A DNA stretch of 64,000 nt, taken from Pseudonocardia sp. SCN 73-27 (GTDB taxonomy: Bacteria > Actinomycetota > Actinomycetes > Mycobacteriales > Pseudonocardiaceae). This document shows, piece after piece, positions 46,389 to 55,340 of the stretch. Within the stretch, counting starts at the first letter, position 1. Each line of letters starts with the position of its first letter. A program made the translations under genes and the position numbers. The DNA is taken from the NCBI GenBank assembly GCA_001725415.1, contig MEGH01000005.1:73218-137217 (forward strand). The letters are read 5' to 3'. The notes under the pieces are model-generated. The model did no database searches. It had not been told where the DNA came from and was given only the letters and a program-made list of their open reading frames with translations.

Positions 46389-48212
46389 TCAGGCGAGGTG
46401 GTGCACGTCCTGCAGCCCGTGGACGGGCGTCGGGATGCCGACGGCGCGGGCCTTGAGCTGCAGCGCCAGGTAGAGCGAGTAGTGGCGCGACTGGTGCAGG
46501 TTGCCGCCGTGGAACCACAGCGCCTCCTGCTGCGTGGGCTTCCACATGTTGCGCTGCTCGCCCTCCCACGGGCCGGGGTCCTTGGTGGTGTCCGACCCCA
46601 GGCCCCAGACCTTGCCGACGCGGTCGGCGGTCTCCTGGTCGATGAGGTCGGCGGCCCAGCCGTTCATGGAGCCGTAGCCGGTCGCGTATACGACGACGTC
46701 GGCGGGCAGGGTCGTGCCGTCCTCCAGGACGACAGCGTCCTCGGTGAGCTCGGCGACCTGGCCGTGGGCCAGTTTCACGTCGCCGTTCGCGACGAGGTCG
46801 GCGGCACCGACGTCGATGTAGTAGCCCGAGCCGCGGCGCAGGTACTTCATGAACAGCCCGGACCCGTCGTCGCCCCAGTCGTGGCGGAAGCCGGCCTTCT
46901 CGAGGCGGTCGTAGAAGTCGGCGTCACGCTCGCGCATCTGCTCGTAGAGCGGGATCTGGAACTCGTGCATGATCCGGTACGGCAACGAGGCGAAGACCAG
47001 GTCGGCCTTCTCGGTGGTCATCCCCGCCTCGACCGCCTCCTCCGAGTACAGCGCGCCGAGCCCGATCTCCATCAGCGAGTCCGACCGCACGATGTGGGTC
47101 GACGAGCGCTGCACCATCGTGACGTCGGCACCCTTCTCCCACAGCGCCCCGCAGATGTCGAAGGCCGAGTTGTTCGATCCGACGACGACCGCGCGCTTGC
47201 CGGCGTAGGCGTCGGGACCGGGGTGGGCCGAGGAGTGGTGCTGGTCGCCGCGGAAGCGGTCCATGCCGGGGAAGTCGGGCAGGTTCGGCTTGCCCGACAT
47301 GCCGGTGGCGAGCACCAGCTGCTTCGGACGCAGCACGAGCGGCTGCCCGTTGCGCTCGATCTCGACGACCCACTCGCCCGTCGCCTCGTCGTAGCGGGCG
47401 CTCGTGGCCTCGGTGTCGCCCCAGTAGTTCAGCTCCATCATCGTCGTGTAGGACTCGAGCCAGTCGGCGACCTTGTCCTTGGGCGCGAAGACCGGCCAGT
47501 TGTCCGGAAACTTGATGTAGGGCAGGTGGTCGTACCAGACCGGGTCGTGCAGGCACAGCGACTTGTAGCGGCTGCGCCACTGGTCGCCGGGCCGGCTGCG
47601 CTTGTCGATGACGATCGCGGGGACGTCGAGCTGGCGCAGCCGGGCGCCGAGGGCGATGCCGCCCTGCCCGCCGCCGACGACCAGCACGTACGGCTGCTCG
47701 GTGTATCCCAGCGTCGCGCGCTCGCGCTCGATCTTCTCCGCCCACGTCTCGCGGTCACGGTTCGCGCCGTGCTCGGCGCCCCGCGGCCGGCGACGCCCGC
47801 GCGGCTCCTCGTGGCCCTTCAGCTCGTAGAGCGTCGTCAGCAGGGTCCAGGCGCCCTCCTCCTTGAGCCGCAGGTGCCCGCGGCCGCGGCCGGTGGCCGT
47901 CTCGAACTCGATCCACGCGCTGACGACGCCGCCGTCCTCCTCCGCGGGTTCGGACGTGCGGAAACCGCGCGGGTCGGTGGTGTCGAGGGTGGCGCGCAAC
48001 AGGTCGGCGACGCCGTCCCGCTGCTCGGCGGTGGTGATGTTCCAGGTGAACGAGACCAGGTCGCGCCAGAAGCAGTCGACGGCGAACATCCCGGCCGCGC
48101 GCTCGACGTCGCGCGCGGCCAGCGCCGCCTCGAAGCCGGCGAGCCACGCGTCGGCGCGGGCCTGCGCGTCGCCGACGACGGCGTCGGTATCGGGTTCCAG
48201 GGTCTGCGTCAT
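46389..48212 (-). CDS. FAD-dependent monooxygenase with NTF2-like N-domain
   Basis: 607 aa. Residues about 20-135 are a SnoaL/NTF2-like domain (WLAGFEAALAARDVERAAGM, FAVDCFWRDLVSFTWN). Then FAD motif VLVVGGGQGGIALGARLRQ at about 165-183, PGDQWRSRYKSLCLHDP, and NADPH motif AVVVGSNNSAFDICGALWE. This architecture is that of YUCCA-like flavoprotein monooxygenases, related to Baeyer-Villiger enzymes. With a secondary-alcohol dehydrogenase nearby it may oxygenate a ketone. Divergent from a GAF regulator. ATG 48212 follows GGAGGAT. Confidence 0.86.
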   Translation of the reverse strand: MTQTLEPDTDAVVGDAQARADAWLAGFEAALAARDVERAAGMFAVDCFWRDLVSFTWNITTAEQRDGVADLLRATLDTTDPRGFRTSEPAEEDGGVVSAWIEFETATGRGRGHLRLKEEGAWTLLTTLYELKGHEEPRGRRRPRGAEHGANRDRETWAEKIERERATLGYTEQPYVLVVGGGQGGIALGARLRQLDVPAIVIDKRSRPGDQWRSRYKSLCLHDPVWYDHLPYIKFPDNWPVFAPKDKVADWLESYTTMMELNYWGDTEATSARYDEATGEWVVEIERNGQPLVLRPKQLVLATGMSGKPNLPDFPGMDRFRGDQHHSSAHPGPDAYAGKRAVVVGSNNSAFDICGALWEKGADVTMVQRSSTHIVRSDSLMEIGLGALYSEEAVEAGMTTEKADLVFASLPYRIMHEFQIPLYEQMRERDADFYDRLEKAGFRHDWGDDGSGLFMKYLRRGSGYYIDVGAADLVANGDVKLAHGQVAELTEDAVVLEDGTTLPADVVVYATGYGSMNGWAADLIDQETADRVGKVWGLGSDTTKDPGPWEGEQRNMWKPTQQEALWFHGGNLHQSRHYSLYLALQLKARAVGIPTPVHGLQDVHHLA

Positions 48213-48274
48213 TGTCGATCCTCCGGGCGGTTGCGTGTGGTCGAGCCCACACGCGCGGAGGACGGGCGACAAGG

Positions 48275-48292
48275 GTTGCACGACGTTGCACG
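48275..48292. promoter_or_regulatory. Direct repeat in the monooxygenase/regulator gap
   Basis: GTTGCACG occurs at 48275-48282 and 48285-48292, 10 bp apart, one helical turn. It sits midway in the 146-base divergent gap and may be a tandem site for the GAF regulator. Confidence 0.4.
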
Positions 48293-48358
48293 GGCTGTCG
48301 GCGGCGTGCCCGGCCACCTATCCTCACGGCACCGCCGCGTGCCGAGGAGGCCACCGAC

Positions 48359-49549
48359 ATGGGATTCAGCGCGATCCGGCCCGGCACCGACCTGCCGAGC
48401 TACGCGCGTGAGCTCGTCCGGATGCACGACGCGGTCATCGGCGGCGGACGGTCGGCGCTGCGGCCGCGCGACCTCGTCGCCCGGTCCTGGTCGCGGGTCC
48501 TCGGCGGCGGCCTCGACCCGGGCGGTCAGCGCTGCCTGCGCGATCCGCTCCCCCTCGACGCGGTCCACCGGCGCCGCCGCGAGTCACCCCTGTCGCTGGT
48601 GATCGACGACCTCCGCCAGATCGTCTGCTCGGTCGCCGACGCGTCGCAGTTCCTGATGGTCGTCACCGACGCCGACGGGATCATCCTGTGGCGCGAGGGC
48701 TCGGCGCGGGTGCGCGCCACGGCCGACCGGCTGGGCTTCGCCGAGGGTGCGGAGTGGACGGAGGAACGCGTGGGCACCAACGCGATCGGGACCGCGATCG
48801 CCGAGGCCGCCCCGGTGCAGCTATTCTCCGGTGAGCACTTCGAACAGCAGCAGCATCCCTGGTACTGCACCGCAGCACCCATGCACGACCCGCGGACGGG
48901 AGCGCTGCTCGGGATCGTCGACGTCAGCGGGCCCGCGCTGACCCTGCACCCCGCGATCGTCGCCCTCGTCGAGACGGCGGTGCGGTTCCAGGAGTCGCGG
49001 CTGTGGAGCCATCACCAGCTCGCGCTGCAGCAGCTGCGGACGACCGCCGGGCCGCTGCTCGCCGCGACCGACGGCCCCCTGCTGCTGGTCGACGACGACG
49101 GCTGGGTCGCGCACACCTCCGGGGTGGCCGCGCAGGCCCGGATCGCCGTCCCGCACGAGGCCCGGCCGGTGACGGTCGCGGGCCTCGGGCTGTGCATGCC
49201 GGAGCGGGTCGCGGGCGGCTGGCTGGTGCGGCCGACGGGCCGCGAGACCCGGATCGTCGTCGACCTCGACCTCTCGACCACTCCTTTCGTCGAGGTCACC
49301 GGCGGCGATCGGCACTGGCGCAGCTCGCTGTCGGCGCGGCACGCCGAAATCCTCCGGCTGCTGCACGCCGCGGGCCCCCGCGGGCTCAGCGCCGCCGAGC
49401 TGAGCCGCCGCCTCCACGGCGACGACCAGCACCTCGTCACCGTGCGCGCCGAGGTGTCGCGGTTGCGCCGCACGCTCGGCGGGATCGTCGAGAGCAGGCC
49501 GTACCGGATCGCGCCGTCGGTCGAGATCACCGTCCGCGGCCCCGGCTGA
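48359..49549 (+). CDS. GAF-domain transcriptional regulator, AcoR-like without AAA+ domain
   Basis: 396 aa. The N-terminus (VIGGGRSALRPRDLVARSWSRVL) and GAF domain (LMVVTDADGIILWREG, EERVGTNAIGTAIAEAAPVQ, HPWYCTAAPMHDPRTGALLG) match the sensor part of AcoR/AcxR-type activators of ketone and acetoin catabolism. The sigma54-interacting AAA+ domain is absent. Instead the C-terminus has a winged-helix-like segment (ARHAEILRLLHAAGPRGLSAAELSRRLHG, then VRAEVSRLRRTL). It likely senses a pathway metabolite and controls the divergent monooxygenase through sigma70. Confidence 0.82.
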   Translation: MGFSAIRPGTDLPSYARELVRMHDAVIGGGRSALRPRDLVARSWSRVLGGGLDPGGQRCLRDPLPLDAVHRRRRESPLSLVIDDLRQIVCSVADASQFLMVVTDADGIILWREGSARVRATADRLGFAEGAEWTEERVGTNAIGTAIAEAAPVQLFSGEHFEQQQHPWYCTAAPMHDPRTGALLGIVDVSGPALTLHPAIVALVETAVRFQESRLWSHHQLALQQLRTTAGPLLAATDGPLLLVDDDGWVAHTSGVAAQARIAVPHEARPVTVAGLGLCMPERVAGGWLVRPTGRETRIVVDLDLSTTPFVEVTGGDRHWRSSLSARHAEILRLLHAAGPRGLSAAELSRRLHGDDQHLVTVRAEVSRLRRTLGGIVESRPYRIAPSVEITVRGPG

Positions 49550-49571
49550 CGCGGGATCCGGCGCGTGCCGG

Positions 49572-50678
49572 TCAGCTCCCGCCGGCCCTGCGACGCGCCA
49601 GCGCCCACCACACCTCGACCAGGTCGGAGGTCGACTTCAGTGACGCCCCCGTCGTCTCCTGGAAGCGGGTGATCCGGTACCGGACGGTGTTGACGTGCAC
49701 CCACAGCTGCTTGGCCGTGATCTCCAGCCGCGAGTCGTTCTCGAGGTAGAGCGCCACGGTCGCGAGCACCGTCCGCCCGGCCTCGCCCTGCGCCTCCAGC
49801 GGCTCGACGTACCGGGCGACCAGCAGGTCACCCAGCTCGTGGTCGCTCAGCACCGCCGCGTGCAGCCCCACCGACGCGAGATCGTGGAAACCCGGGGACC
49901 GCTCCAGCGCGGTGGCCGTGGTCAGGGCGCGGCTGGCGAGTGCGAACGCGGCGGGCAGGTCGAGCAGACCCACCGGCCCCGACACGCCCACCAGGACGGG
50001 TGGGGTCACGGTGGGCAGCGTCGCCACGAACCCGCACAGGTCGCCGTCGACGAGGGCCAGGACGCCGCGGTGGGCGATGCCGCCCAACAGGATCCGTTCC
50101 AGCTGGCTGAGGTCGCGGTCGTCGGACGAGCGGGCGCGCACGGCCCTGAACGGCTGGGACATGTCGACACCGAGCGCCTCGAGGTGGGTGCGCAGCTCCC
50201 CCGCCGACGTCCCGCCGAACAGGGCCCGCCGGACCACCGCCTCCCGGTCGTGGAAGGCACGGCGGGTCAGCGTGAGCTCGGCCGCGTGGTGACCGGCGGT
50301 GGTGTCCATCGTCGCCTCGTCGACGTACGCCGCGCTGAGCTCCAGGAACGCGAGCAGGGCGTCGCGCTCGGAGCCGGGGCCGCCGGAGAGCTCCCGGGCC
50401 CGGCGGCGCATCTCCTGGTGGAACACCCGGTAGGCGAGCAGCATGTCGCTGGCCGGGACGCCCTGTTGCGCGCGGGTGTACCCGGAGCGGTAGAAGTGCT
50501 CGCGGAACTCGTCGGTGCCCGGCTCGACGCGTGACCAGTCCGCACCCACGTCCAGGATCTGTTCGAGGCTCAGCAGCCCGTAGGACTGCACCTCCTTGCG
50601 GATGCGCTGCGCGACCCGCTCGACGAACACCATGTCCTGCGTGACCTCGTCGAACAGCTCCCGCGCCGGATCGCCCAT
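49572..50678 (-). CDS. PucR-family transcriptional regulator
   Basis: 368 aa. The C-terminal PucR helix-turn-helix is clear: ALYLENDSRLEITAKQLWVHVNTVRYRITRFQE at about 305-337. The middle has the GGDEF-like/CdaR region and the N-terminus is all-helical (EHFYRSGYTRAQQGVPASDMLLAYRVFHQEM). Start ATG 50678, 4 bases after the Rieske ferredoxin stop, so the two are co-transcribed. It probably controls its own operon and the divergent reductase through the dyad at 51214. Confidence 0.88.
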   Translation of the reverse strand: MGDPARELFDEVTQDMVFVERVAQRIRKEVQSYGLLSLEQILDVGADWSRVEPGTDEFREHFYRSGYTRAQQGVPASDMLLAYRVFHQEMRRRARELSGGPGSERDALLAFLELSAAYVDEATMDTTAGHHAAELTLTRRAFHDREAVVRRALFGGTSAGELRTHLEALGVDMSQPFRAVRARSSDDRDLSQLERILLGGIAHRGVLALVDGDLCGFVATLPTVTPPVLVGVSGPVGLLDLPAAFALASRALTTATALERSPGFHDLASVGLHAAVLSDHELGDLLVARYVEPLEAQGEAGRTVLATVALYLENDSRLEITAKQLWVHVNTVRYRITRFQETTGASLKSTSDLVEVWWALARRRAGGS

Positions 50679-50682
50679 GGGC

Positions 50683-51132
50683 TCAGCGTGGCAAGGTGAC
50701 GACGATGTAGTCGTCCTCGGTGCTGATCTCCACGCGTTCGGCCTGGTGCGGGCCCTTGACGCGGCCGCCTGCCTCGACCTCGGCGGCGAGGTCCGCACCG
50801 CAGGCCACCGCCACGTCGTAGCTCTTGACGCGGGTCCGGCGCGCGTCGAACCAGGACTCGCCGGTCGCGACGTCGAACTCCCACCCGTGCCAGGGGCAGA
50901 TCACGAACCGCCTGCCGGGGTCGAGCTGGTAGTCGCCGGGCCCGTCCGACCGCAGCGCGTCGGCGACGACGCCGTCGCAGAGCTTCGCGCCCATGTGGGG
51001 GCAGCGGTCCAGCAGCCCGTAGAAGGTGCCGCCGACGTTGTAGATGCCGACCCCGCGGCCGTTGACGTCGACCACCCGGTGCTCGCCGTCGGGAATGTCA
51101 CCGACCCGACCCACCACGTACGTGCTGGCCAT
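50683..51132 (-). CDS. Rieske ferredoxin-like protein
   Basis: 149 aa. Rieske [2Fe-2S] ligands C-x-H in DRCPHMGAKLC and C-x2-H in VICPWHGWEFDVATGES. The spacing between the two ligand pairs is about 31 residues, longer than in simple ferredoxins, closer to oxygenase N-terminal domains, but no catalytic domain follows. Likely an electron carrier for an oxygenase. ATG 51132 follows GAGGAGGC. Divergent from a VanB-type reductase that could reduce it. Confidence 0.87.
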   Translation of the reverse strand: MASTYVVGRVGDIPDGEHRVVDVNGRGVGIYNVGGTFYGLLDRCPHMGAKLCDGVVADALRSDGPGDYQLDPGRRFVICPWHGWEFDVATGESWFDARRTRVKSYDVAVACGADLAAEVEAGGRVKGPHQAERVEISTEDDYIVVTLPR

Positions 51133-51213
51133 TGCGCCTCCTCGCGTCGATCAGATGATCCGACAGGACTGCGCGCCGGGCCAGGGCGATGGAGCCCATT
51201 CTTCCGGTCCGGT

Positions 51214-51231
51214 TTTGTCGGTGCCGACAAA
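51214..51231. promoter_or_regulatory. Operator dyad between ferredoxin and reductase operons
   Basis: TTTGTCGG-tg-CCGACAAA, a perfect 8-bp inverted repeat with a 2-nt centre, in the 181-base divergent gap. AT-rich ends stand out locally. Candidate site for the PucR regulator. Confidence 0.6.
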
Positions 51232-51313
51232 TGTAGGTGGCGCCAGTTTTCGCGTGCGGGGTTTGGCGGTCGAGACATCGGCGCGCCCGGCCCGCGCTCC
51301 TACGCTCCTGGTG

Positions 51314-52267
51314 GTGTCGGATTCCCCTGAGCCGTTCCACGTCGTCGTGACGGCCCTCGAGCCGGTCGCCGACGGCGTCCTGGGCCTGGTCCTCGAACAC
51401 CCCTCCGGCGCGGCCCTGCCCGGCTGGGAGCCGGGGGCGCACGTCGACCTGCACCTGCCCGACGGGCTCGTCCGCCAGTACTCGCTGTGCGGCGACGTCG
51501 CCGACACGGCGCGCTGGCGGGTGGGCGTGCTGCGCGAGCCCGCGAGCCGCGGCGGCTCGGCCTGGCTGCACGAGCAGCTGCGGGTCGGGGAGAAGCTGCT
51601 GGTGTCGGCGCCGCGCAACAACTTCCCGCTCGTCGACGCCGCCGGGTACGTGTTCGTCGCGGGCGGCATCGGGGTCACGCCGCTGCTGCCGATGATCGCC
51701 GCCGTCCACGCCGCCGGCCGTCCGTGGACGCTGGCCTACGGCGGTCGCTCGCGCGCGTCGATGGCGTTCGTCGACGTGCTGGCCCACCACGGCGACCGGG
51801 TCCGGCTGACCGCACATGACACCGACGGCCTGATCGACCTCGACACCCTGCTCGGCACCCCACGCGAGGGCGTCGCCGTGTACTGCTGCGGCCCCGAGCC
51901 CCTCCTCGACGCGGTCGAGAGCCGCTGCGCCGCATGGCCGGCGGGCGCCCTCCACGTCGAGCGGTTCGCCCCGAAGACGGGTGCCCTCGACGGCGCGCGC
52001 GCCTCGTTCGAGGTGGAGCTCGCCGGGTCGGGGGTGACCGTGACGGTCGGCGCCGACGAGTCGATCGCCGACGCGGTCGAGGCGGCCGGGATCGACGTCG
52101 TGTCGTCGTGCCGGGAGGGCACGTGCGGCACCTGTGAGACGACGGTCCTCGACGGGACCCCCGACCACCGGGACTCCTACCTCACCGAGGACGAGCAGGC
52201 CGCCGGCGACGTGATGATGATCTGTTGCTCGCGCTCCTGCGGTCCCCGGCTCGTCCTCGACCTGTGA
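51314..52267 (+). CDS. Phthalate/vanillate oxygenase reductase (VanB-type)
   Basis: 317 aa from GTG 51314 (a GTG one codon earlier is also possible). FMN-binding domain with VRQYSLCGDVADT, NAD domain with FVAGGIGVTPLLPMIAA and VYCCGPEPLLDAV, and a C-terminal plant-type [2Fe-2S] domain with SSCREGTCGTCETTVLDG and a final Cys in MICCSRS. Class IA oxygenase reductase passing electrons from NADH to Rieske oxygenases. It could serve the orphan Rieske oxygenase at 7660 or the ferredoxin next door. Overlaps or abuts the hydroxyacid oxidase gene. Confidence 0.9.
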   Translation: MSDSPEPFHVVVTALEPVADGVLGLVLEHPSGAALPGWEPGAHVDLHLPDGLVRQYSLCGDVADTARWRVGVLREPASRGGSAWLHEQLRVGEKLLVSAPRNNFPLVDAAGYVFVAGGIGVTPLLPMIAAVHAAGRPWTLAYGGRSRASMAFVDVLAHHGDRVRLTAHDTDGLIDLDTLLGTPREGVAVYCCGPEPLLDAVESRCAAWPAGALHVERFAPKTGALDGARASFEVELAGSGVTVTVGADESIADAVEAAGIDVVSSCREGTCGTCETTVLDGTPDHRDSYLTEDEQAAGDVMMICCSRSCGPRLVLDL

Positions 52268-52275
52268 AGGGCCCC

Positions 52276-53430
52276 ATGAACGTCGACAGTGCCGTCACGC
52301 TCGCCGACCTGGAACGCCTCGCCCGCCGTCGCCTGCCGCGGCCGGTGTTCGACCTCGTCGAGGGCGCCGCCGGGGACGAGGTCACCGCGCAGCGCAACCT
52401 CGCCGCCTACCGCGGTCTCACGTTGCGTCCCCGCTCGCTGGCCGAGGTGGGGACCCGCTCGCTCGCGACGACCGTCCTCGGCCAGGACGTGTCGATGCCG
52501 GTCATGCTGGCGCCCACCGGCGCGGGCCGGCTGCTGCACCGCACCGCCGAGCTCGCCGTCGCCGGCGCCGCGGCGGACGCAGGCACCGTCTACATGCAGA
52601 GCACCGTGAGCGCCTTCGGGTTCGAGGAGGTCTCCGCCGCGGCCCGTGGCACGGCCTGGGTGCAGCTCTACCTGCCGCCCACCGATGCGGACACCCGCGC
52701 GCTCGTGCGGCGCGTCGCCGACGCCGGGTACCGGGGACTGGCGGTCACCGTCGACACCCCCGTGCTCGGCAACCGCGAACGCGACAGCCGCAACGGCCTG
52801 CTGAACCTGCCGATGTGGCATCCGCGCGCGCTCGCCCAGGGGCTGTCCCGGCCGCTGTGGGGCCTGGAGTTCCTGCGCGGCAACGTGAGCCTCGGACCCG
52901 CTCCGCAGAAGGGACGCCGGTCGAGCCTCGCCGACACCCGGACCACGATCGCGAACGCCCACCGGGCGGTGACCCGGCACGACCTGGAGGTCGTCCGCGC
53001 GGCGTGGGACGGCCCGCTGCTGGTCAAGGGCATCATGCGCCACGACGAGGTGGACGACCTCGTGGACCTCGGGGTGGACGGCATCGTGGTGTCCAACCAC
53101 GGCGGCCGCCAGCTCGACGGCGTCGCGGGCACCATCGACGTCCTGCCCGCGGTCGTCGCGGCGGCGGCCGGGCGGGCGGAGGTGTTCGTCGACGGCGGGA
53201 TCCGGCGTGGCACGGACGTGGTGAAGGCGCTGGCGCTCGGGGCGCGCGGCGTGTTCGTCGGCCGGCCGTACCTGTACGGGCTGGCCGCGGGTGGTCGCCA
53301 CGGGGTCGCGCGGGCCCTGGACATCCTGCGCGCCGAGCTCGACAAGGCGATGGCGCTGGTCGGCGCCCCCACCGTCGACGACATCGACGCGAGCCTCGTC
53401 GAGGTACGCGTTCCCCAGCCCGCCGGCTGA
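52276..53430 (+). CDS. FMN-dependent 2-hydroxyacid oxidase/dehydrogenase
   Basis: 384 aa. TIM-barrel family of lactate/glycolate/mandelate oxidases: FDLVEGAAGDEVTAQRNLAAY at the N-terminus, MLAPTGAGRLLHRTAE, YRGLAVTVDTPVLGNRERD, LLVKGIMRHDEVDDLVDLGVDGIVVSNHGGRQLDG (from about residue 253) with the catalytic His and Arg, and VFVDGGIRRGTDVVKALALGA. ATG 52276 with GAAGG before it is chosen; GTG 52264 overlaps the reductase stop and is possible. Probably oxidises an aromatic or aliphatic 2-hydroxy acid such as a mandelate. Confidence 0.9.
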   Translation: MNVDSAVTLADLERLARRRLPRPVFDLVEGAAGDEVTAQRNLAAYRGLTLRPRSLAEVGTRSLATTVLGQDVSMPVMLAPTGAGRLLHRTAELAVAGAAADAGTVYMQSTVSAFGFEEVSAAARGTAWVQLYLPPTDADTRALVRRVADAGYRGLAVTVDTPVLGNRERDSRNGLLNLPMWHPRALAQGLSRPLWGLEFLRGNVSLGPAPQKGRRSSLADTRTTIANAHRAVTRHDLEVVRAAWDGPLLVKGIMRHDEVDDLVDLGVDGIVVSNHGGRQLDGVAGTIDVLPAVVAAAAGRAEVFVDGGIRRGTDVVKALALGARGVFVGRPYLYGLAAGGRHGVARALDILRAELDKAMALVGAPTVDDIDASLVEVRVPQPAG

Positions 53431-53438
53431 GCGACGGA

Positions 53439-53468
53439 AGGCCCCCGGGGGAACCTCCCCGGGGGCCT
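53439..53468. terminator. Bidirectional hairpin terminator
   Basis: Perfect 12-bp stem AGGCCCCCGGGG (53439-53450) with 53457-53468 around a 6-nt loop, between convergent stops at 53430 and 53479. Confidence 0.85.
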
Positions 53469-53478
53469 GCGTCGGGGA

Positions 53479-54561
53479 TCAGAACCCGTAGAACGCCCTC
53501 GCGTTGCCCGACATGATCTTCTGCCGGACCTCGGGGGTGAGCCCGGTGAGGAGGTCGGCAATGTCGTCGTCGTGGTGGTGCGGGTAGTCGCTGGCGAACA
53601 TCACCATGTCCTCCCCCAGCCACTCCAGCAGCCGCACCATCTCCGCGGGCGGGCCGGCGTCGAGCGGGGCGGTGGTGAACCGGACGTGCTCGCGCAGCAG
53701 CTGCCCGATGGGCCGGTCGATCCACGGCACGGTGCGCCGCAGGCCCTTCCACTCCTTCTCCAGCCGCCAGATCAGCGTGGGCACCCAGGCGAACCCGATG
53801 TCGTGCACCGCGACCTTCAGCGACGGGAACTTCTGGAACGTGCCCTCGCCGACGAAGCTCGTCAGCTGCGACATGTAGACCTGCACCTCGCCCGCGTACT
53901 CCTCCATGAACCAGGAGGGCCAGCCGGTCGGGGTCGGGGCGGCGCTGCTCGTGCCGCCCCAGGTCAGGCCGAACACGAGGTTCCTCGCGGTCATCGCGCG
54001 CAGCACCGGCCACCAGTTGCGGTGCCCGTAGGGCGACATGGCCCGCACCGGCATCTGCACCTCGACGAAACCGGGGTGGTCCCCCACCCGCTCGATCTCG
54101 GCGACCTGGTCGGCGAGCACGTACGGCGGCACGACGAGCGCGGCCTTGAGCCGGGGGTCCCGGTCGAGCCACTCCGCGACGAGCCAGTCGTTGACCGCGC
54201 TCGCGAGAACGGCCGCGAGGTCGGGGTGGCGGACGGAGTCGAGGCCGAAATAGCAGTGCAGGACCGCTGCGTCGGCCTGCCAGGCGTCGAGCGCCTGGCT
54301 CTGCAGCAGATCGACCGACGTGGCGGCCCCCTGCTCCCGCCACTCCGGGCGCGTCGTCGTCGGCGCGTTCGGCGGGTAGACGGTCACCAGCCCGGGCGGG
54401 CCGGTGTAGGCGTACTCGGTGATCAGCGACTGCCACGTGCTGCTGATGTAGGGCCGCAGCACGTCCAGCGACGCGACCCGGGCGTGCACGTCGGCGTCGA
54501 CGACCGGGCCGGTGATCAGGTCCCGGCCGCGTGCGGCGGTGAGCGTGTCGGCGAGGCTCAC
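53479..54561 (-). CDS. Amidohydrolase, ACMSD-like, second of the pair
   Basis: 360 aa from GTG 54561, which overlaps the FAH stop (GTGA). Amidohydrolase-2 fold: VVDADVHARV at the start (here D-x-H rather than H-x-H), WFMEEYAGEVQVYMSQL, FPSLKVAVHDIGFAWVPTL and MFASDYPHHHDDD near the C-terminus. These enzymes decarboxylate or hydrolyse aromatic and ring-cleavage acids. Compared with its paralogue at 55337 the mid-barrel HPGG motif is changed (LTWGGTSS), so the two may have different roles or form a hetero-oligomer. Confidence 0.85.
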   Translation of the reverse strand: MSLADTLTAARGRDLITGPVVDADVHARVASLDVLRPYISSTWQSLITEYAYTGPPGLVTVYPPNAPTTTRPEWREQGAATSVDLLQSQALDAWQADAAVLHCYFGLDSVRHPDLAAVLASAVNDWLVAEWLDRDPRLKAALVVPPYVLADQVAEIERVGDHPGFVEVQMPVRAMSPYGHRNWWPVLRAMTARNLVFGLTWGGTSSAAPTPTGWPSWFMEEYAGEVQVYMSQLTSFVGEGTFQKFPSLKVAVHDIGFAWVPTLIWRLEKEWKGLRRTVPWIDRPIGQLLREHVRFTTAPLDAGPPAEMVRLLEWLGEDMVMFASDYPHHHDDDIADLLTGLTPEVRQKIMSGNARAFYGF

Positions 54562-55340
54562 GCGTCGACCACCCGGTGCTCGATGACTCCCAGGCCCTCG
54601 ATCTCGACCCGCACGGTCTGCCCCGGCTCCAGCCACACCTGGGGCGTCGCCGCGAGCCCGACGCCCGCAGGGGTGCCGGTCAGGATGAGGTCACCGTTGC
54701 GCGCCCGCACGGACTCCCCGAGCGCGGACAGGATCTCGTCGAAGGAGAAGACCATGTCCTTGGTGGTGGAGTCCTGGCGCAGCTCGCCGTCGACCCAGAG
54801 CCGGATGGCCAGGTCGTACGGGTCCGCGACGGCGTCGATCGAGGTGATCCACGGCCCGAACGGGCAGAACGTGTCCGGAGCCTTCATGCGGATGAACTGG
54901 CGGTCGGACAGGAAGTCGCGCGCCGACACGTCGTCGGTGACGACGAGCCCGGCGACGGTGCCCTCCTGCCCGATGACGAGTCCCAGCTCGGCCTCGTAGT
55001 CGAGCTGCCGCACGGTGGCCGGCCGCACGACGGGCCCGCCCGGCCCGGTCGCGGCGGTGTTGGGCTTCATGAAGAACATCGGCTCGGTGGGCACGACGTC
55101 GCCGACCTCGTCGGCGTGCGATCGGTAGTTCAGCCCGACCGCGAAGATACTGTTGGGGTCGTAAGGGTGCAGCAGCGTCACCGCGTCGAGGGCGTGGGTG
55201 GGCCCGGACGCCGGGTACCGGTCGGGCTCGTTGAGCACGGCGATGGCGTCGGGCGCAGTGGGCACCTCGGCCACCGACGTGCCCTCGACCAGCCCGATGC
55301 GGGGGTCGCCGCCGTCGACGGTGAAGCGCGCGATCCTCAT
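54558..55340 (-). CDS. Fumarylacetoacetate hydrolase family protein
   Basis: 260 aa. FAH fold: FAVGLNYRSHADEVGDVVP, YEAELGLVIGQEG with metal-binding Glu residues, TDDVSARDFLSDRQFIRMKAPDTFCPFGPW from about residue 143, and NGDLILTGTPAGVGLA. Likely hydrolyses or decarboxylates a ring-cleavage beta-keto acid. ATG 55340 overlaps the upstream amidohydrolase stop (ATGA), and its own stop overlaps the next start (GTGA), so the three genes are one operon. Confidence 0.9.
   Translation of the reverse strand: MRIARFTVDGGDPRIGLVEGTSVAEVPTAPDAIAVLNEPDRYPASGPTHALDAVTLLHPYDPNSIFAVGLNYRSHADEVGDVVPTEPMFFMKPNTAATGPGGPVVRPATVRQLDYEAELGLVIGQEGTVAGLVVTDDVSARDFLSDRQFIRMKAPDTFCPFGPWITSIDAVADPYDLAIRLWVDGELRQDSTTKDMVFSFDEILSALGESVRARNGDLILTGTPAGVGLAATPQVWLEPGQTVRVEIEGLGVIEHRVVDA

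Noticed and set aside
48275..48292. Sigma54 promoter resembling TTGCAC-N-TTGCA upstream of the GAF regulator
   Set aside because: The -24 GG is absent and the spacing is one base short. The regulator lacks the AAA+ domain, and actinobacteria generally lack sigma54.
53033..54436. 467-codon frame antisense/overlapping the oxidase and amidohydrolase genes
   Set aside because: It spans a strong terminator and two well-supported genes in other frames and reads as Arg/Pro-rich noise.
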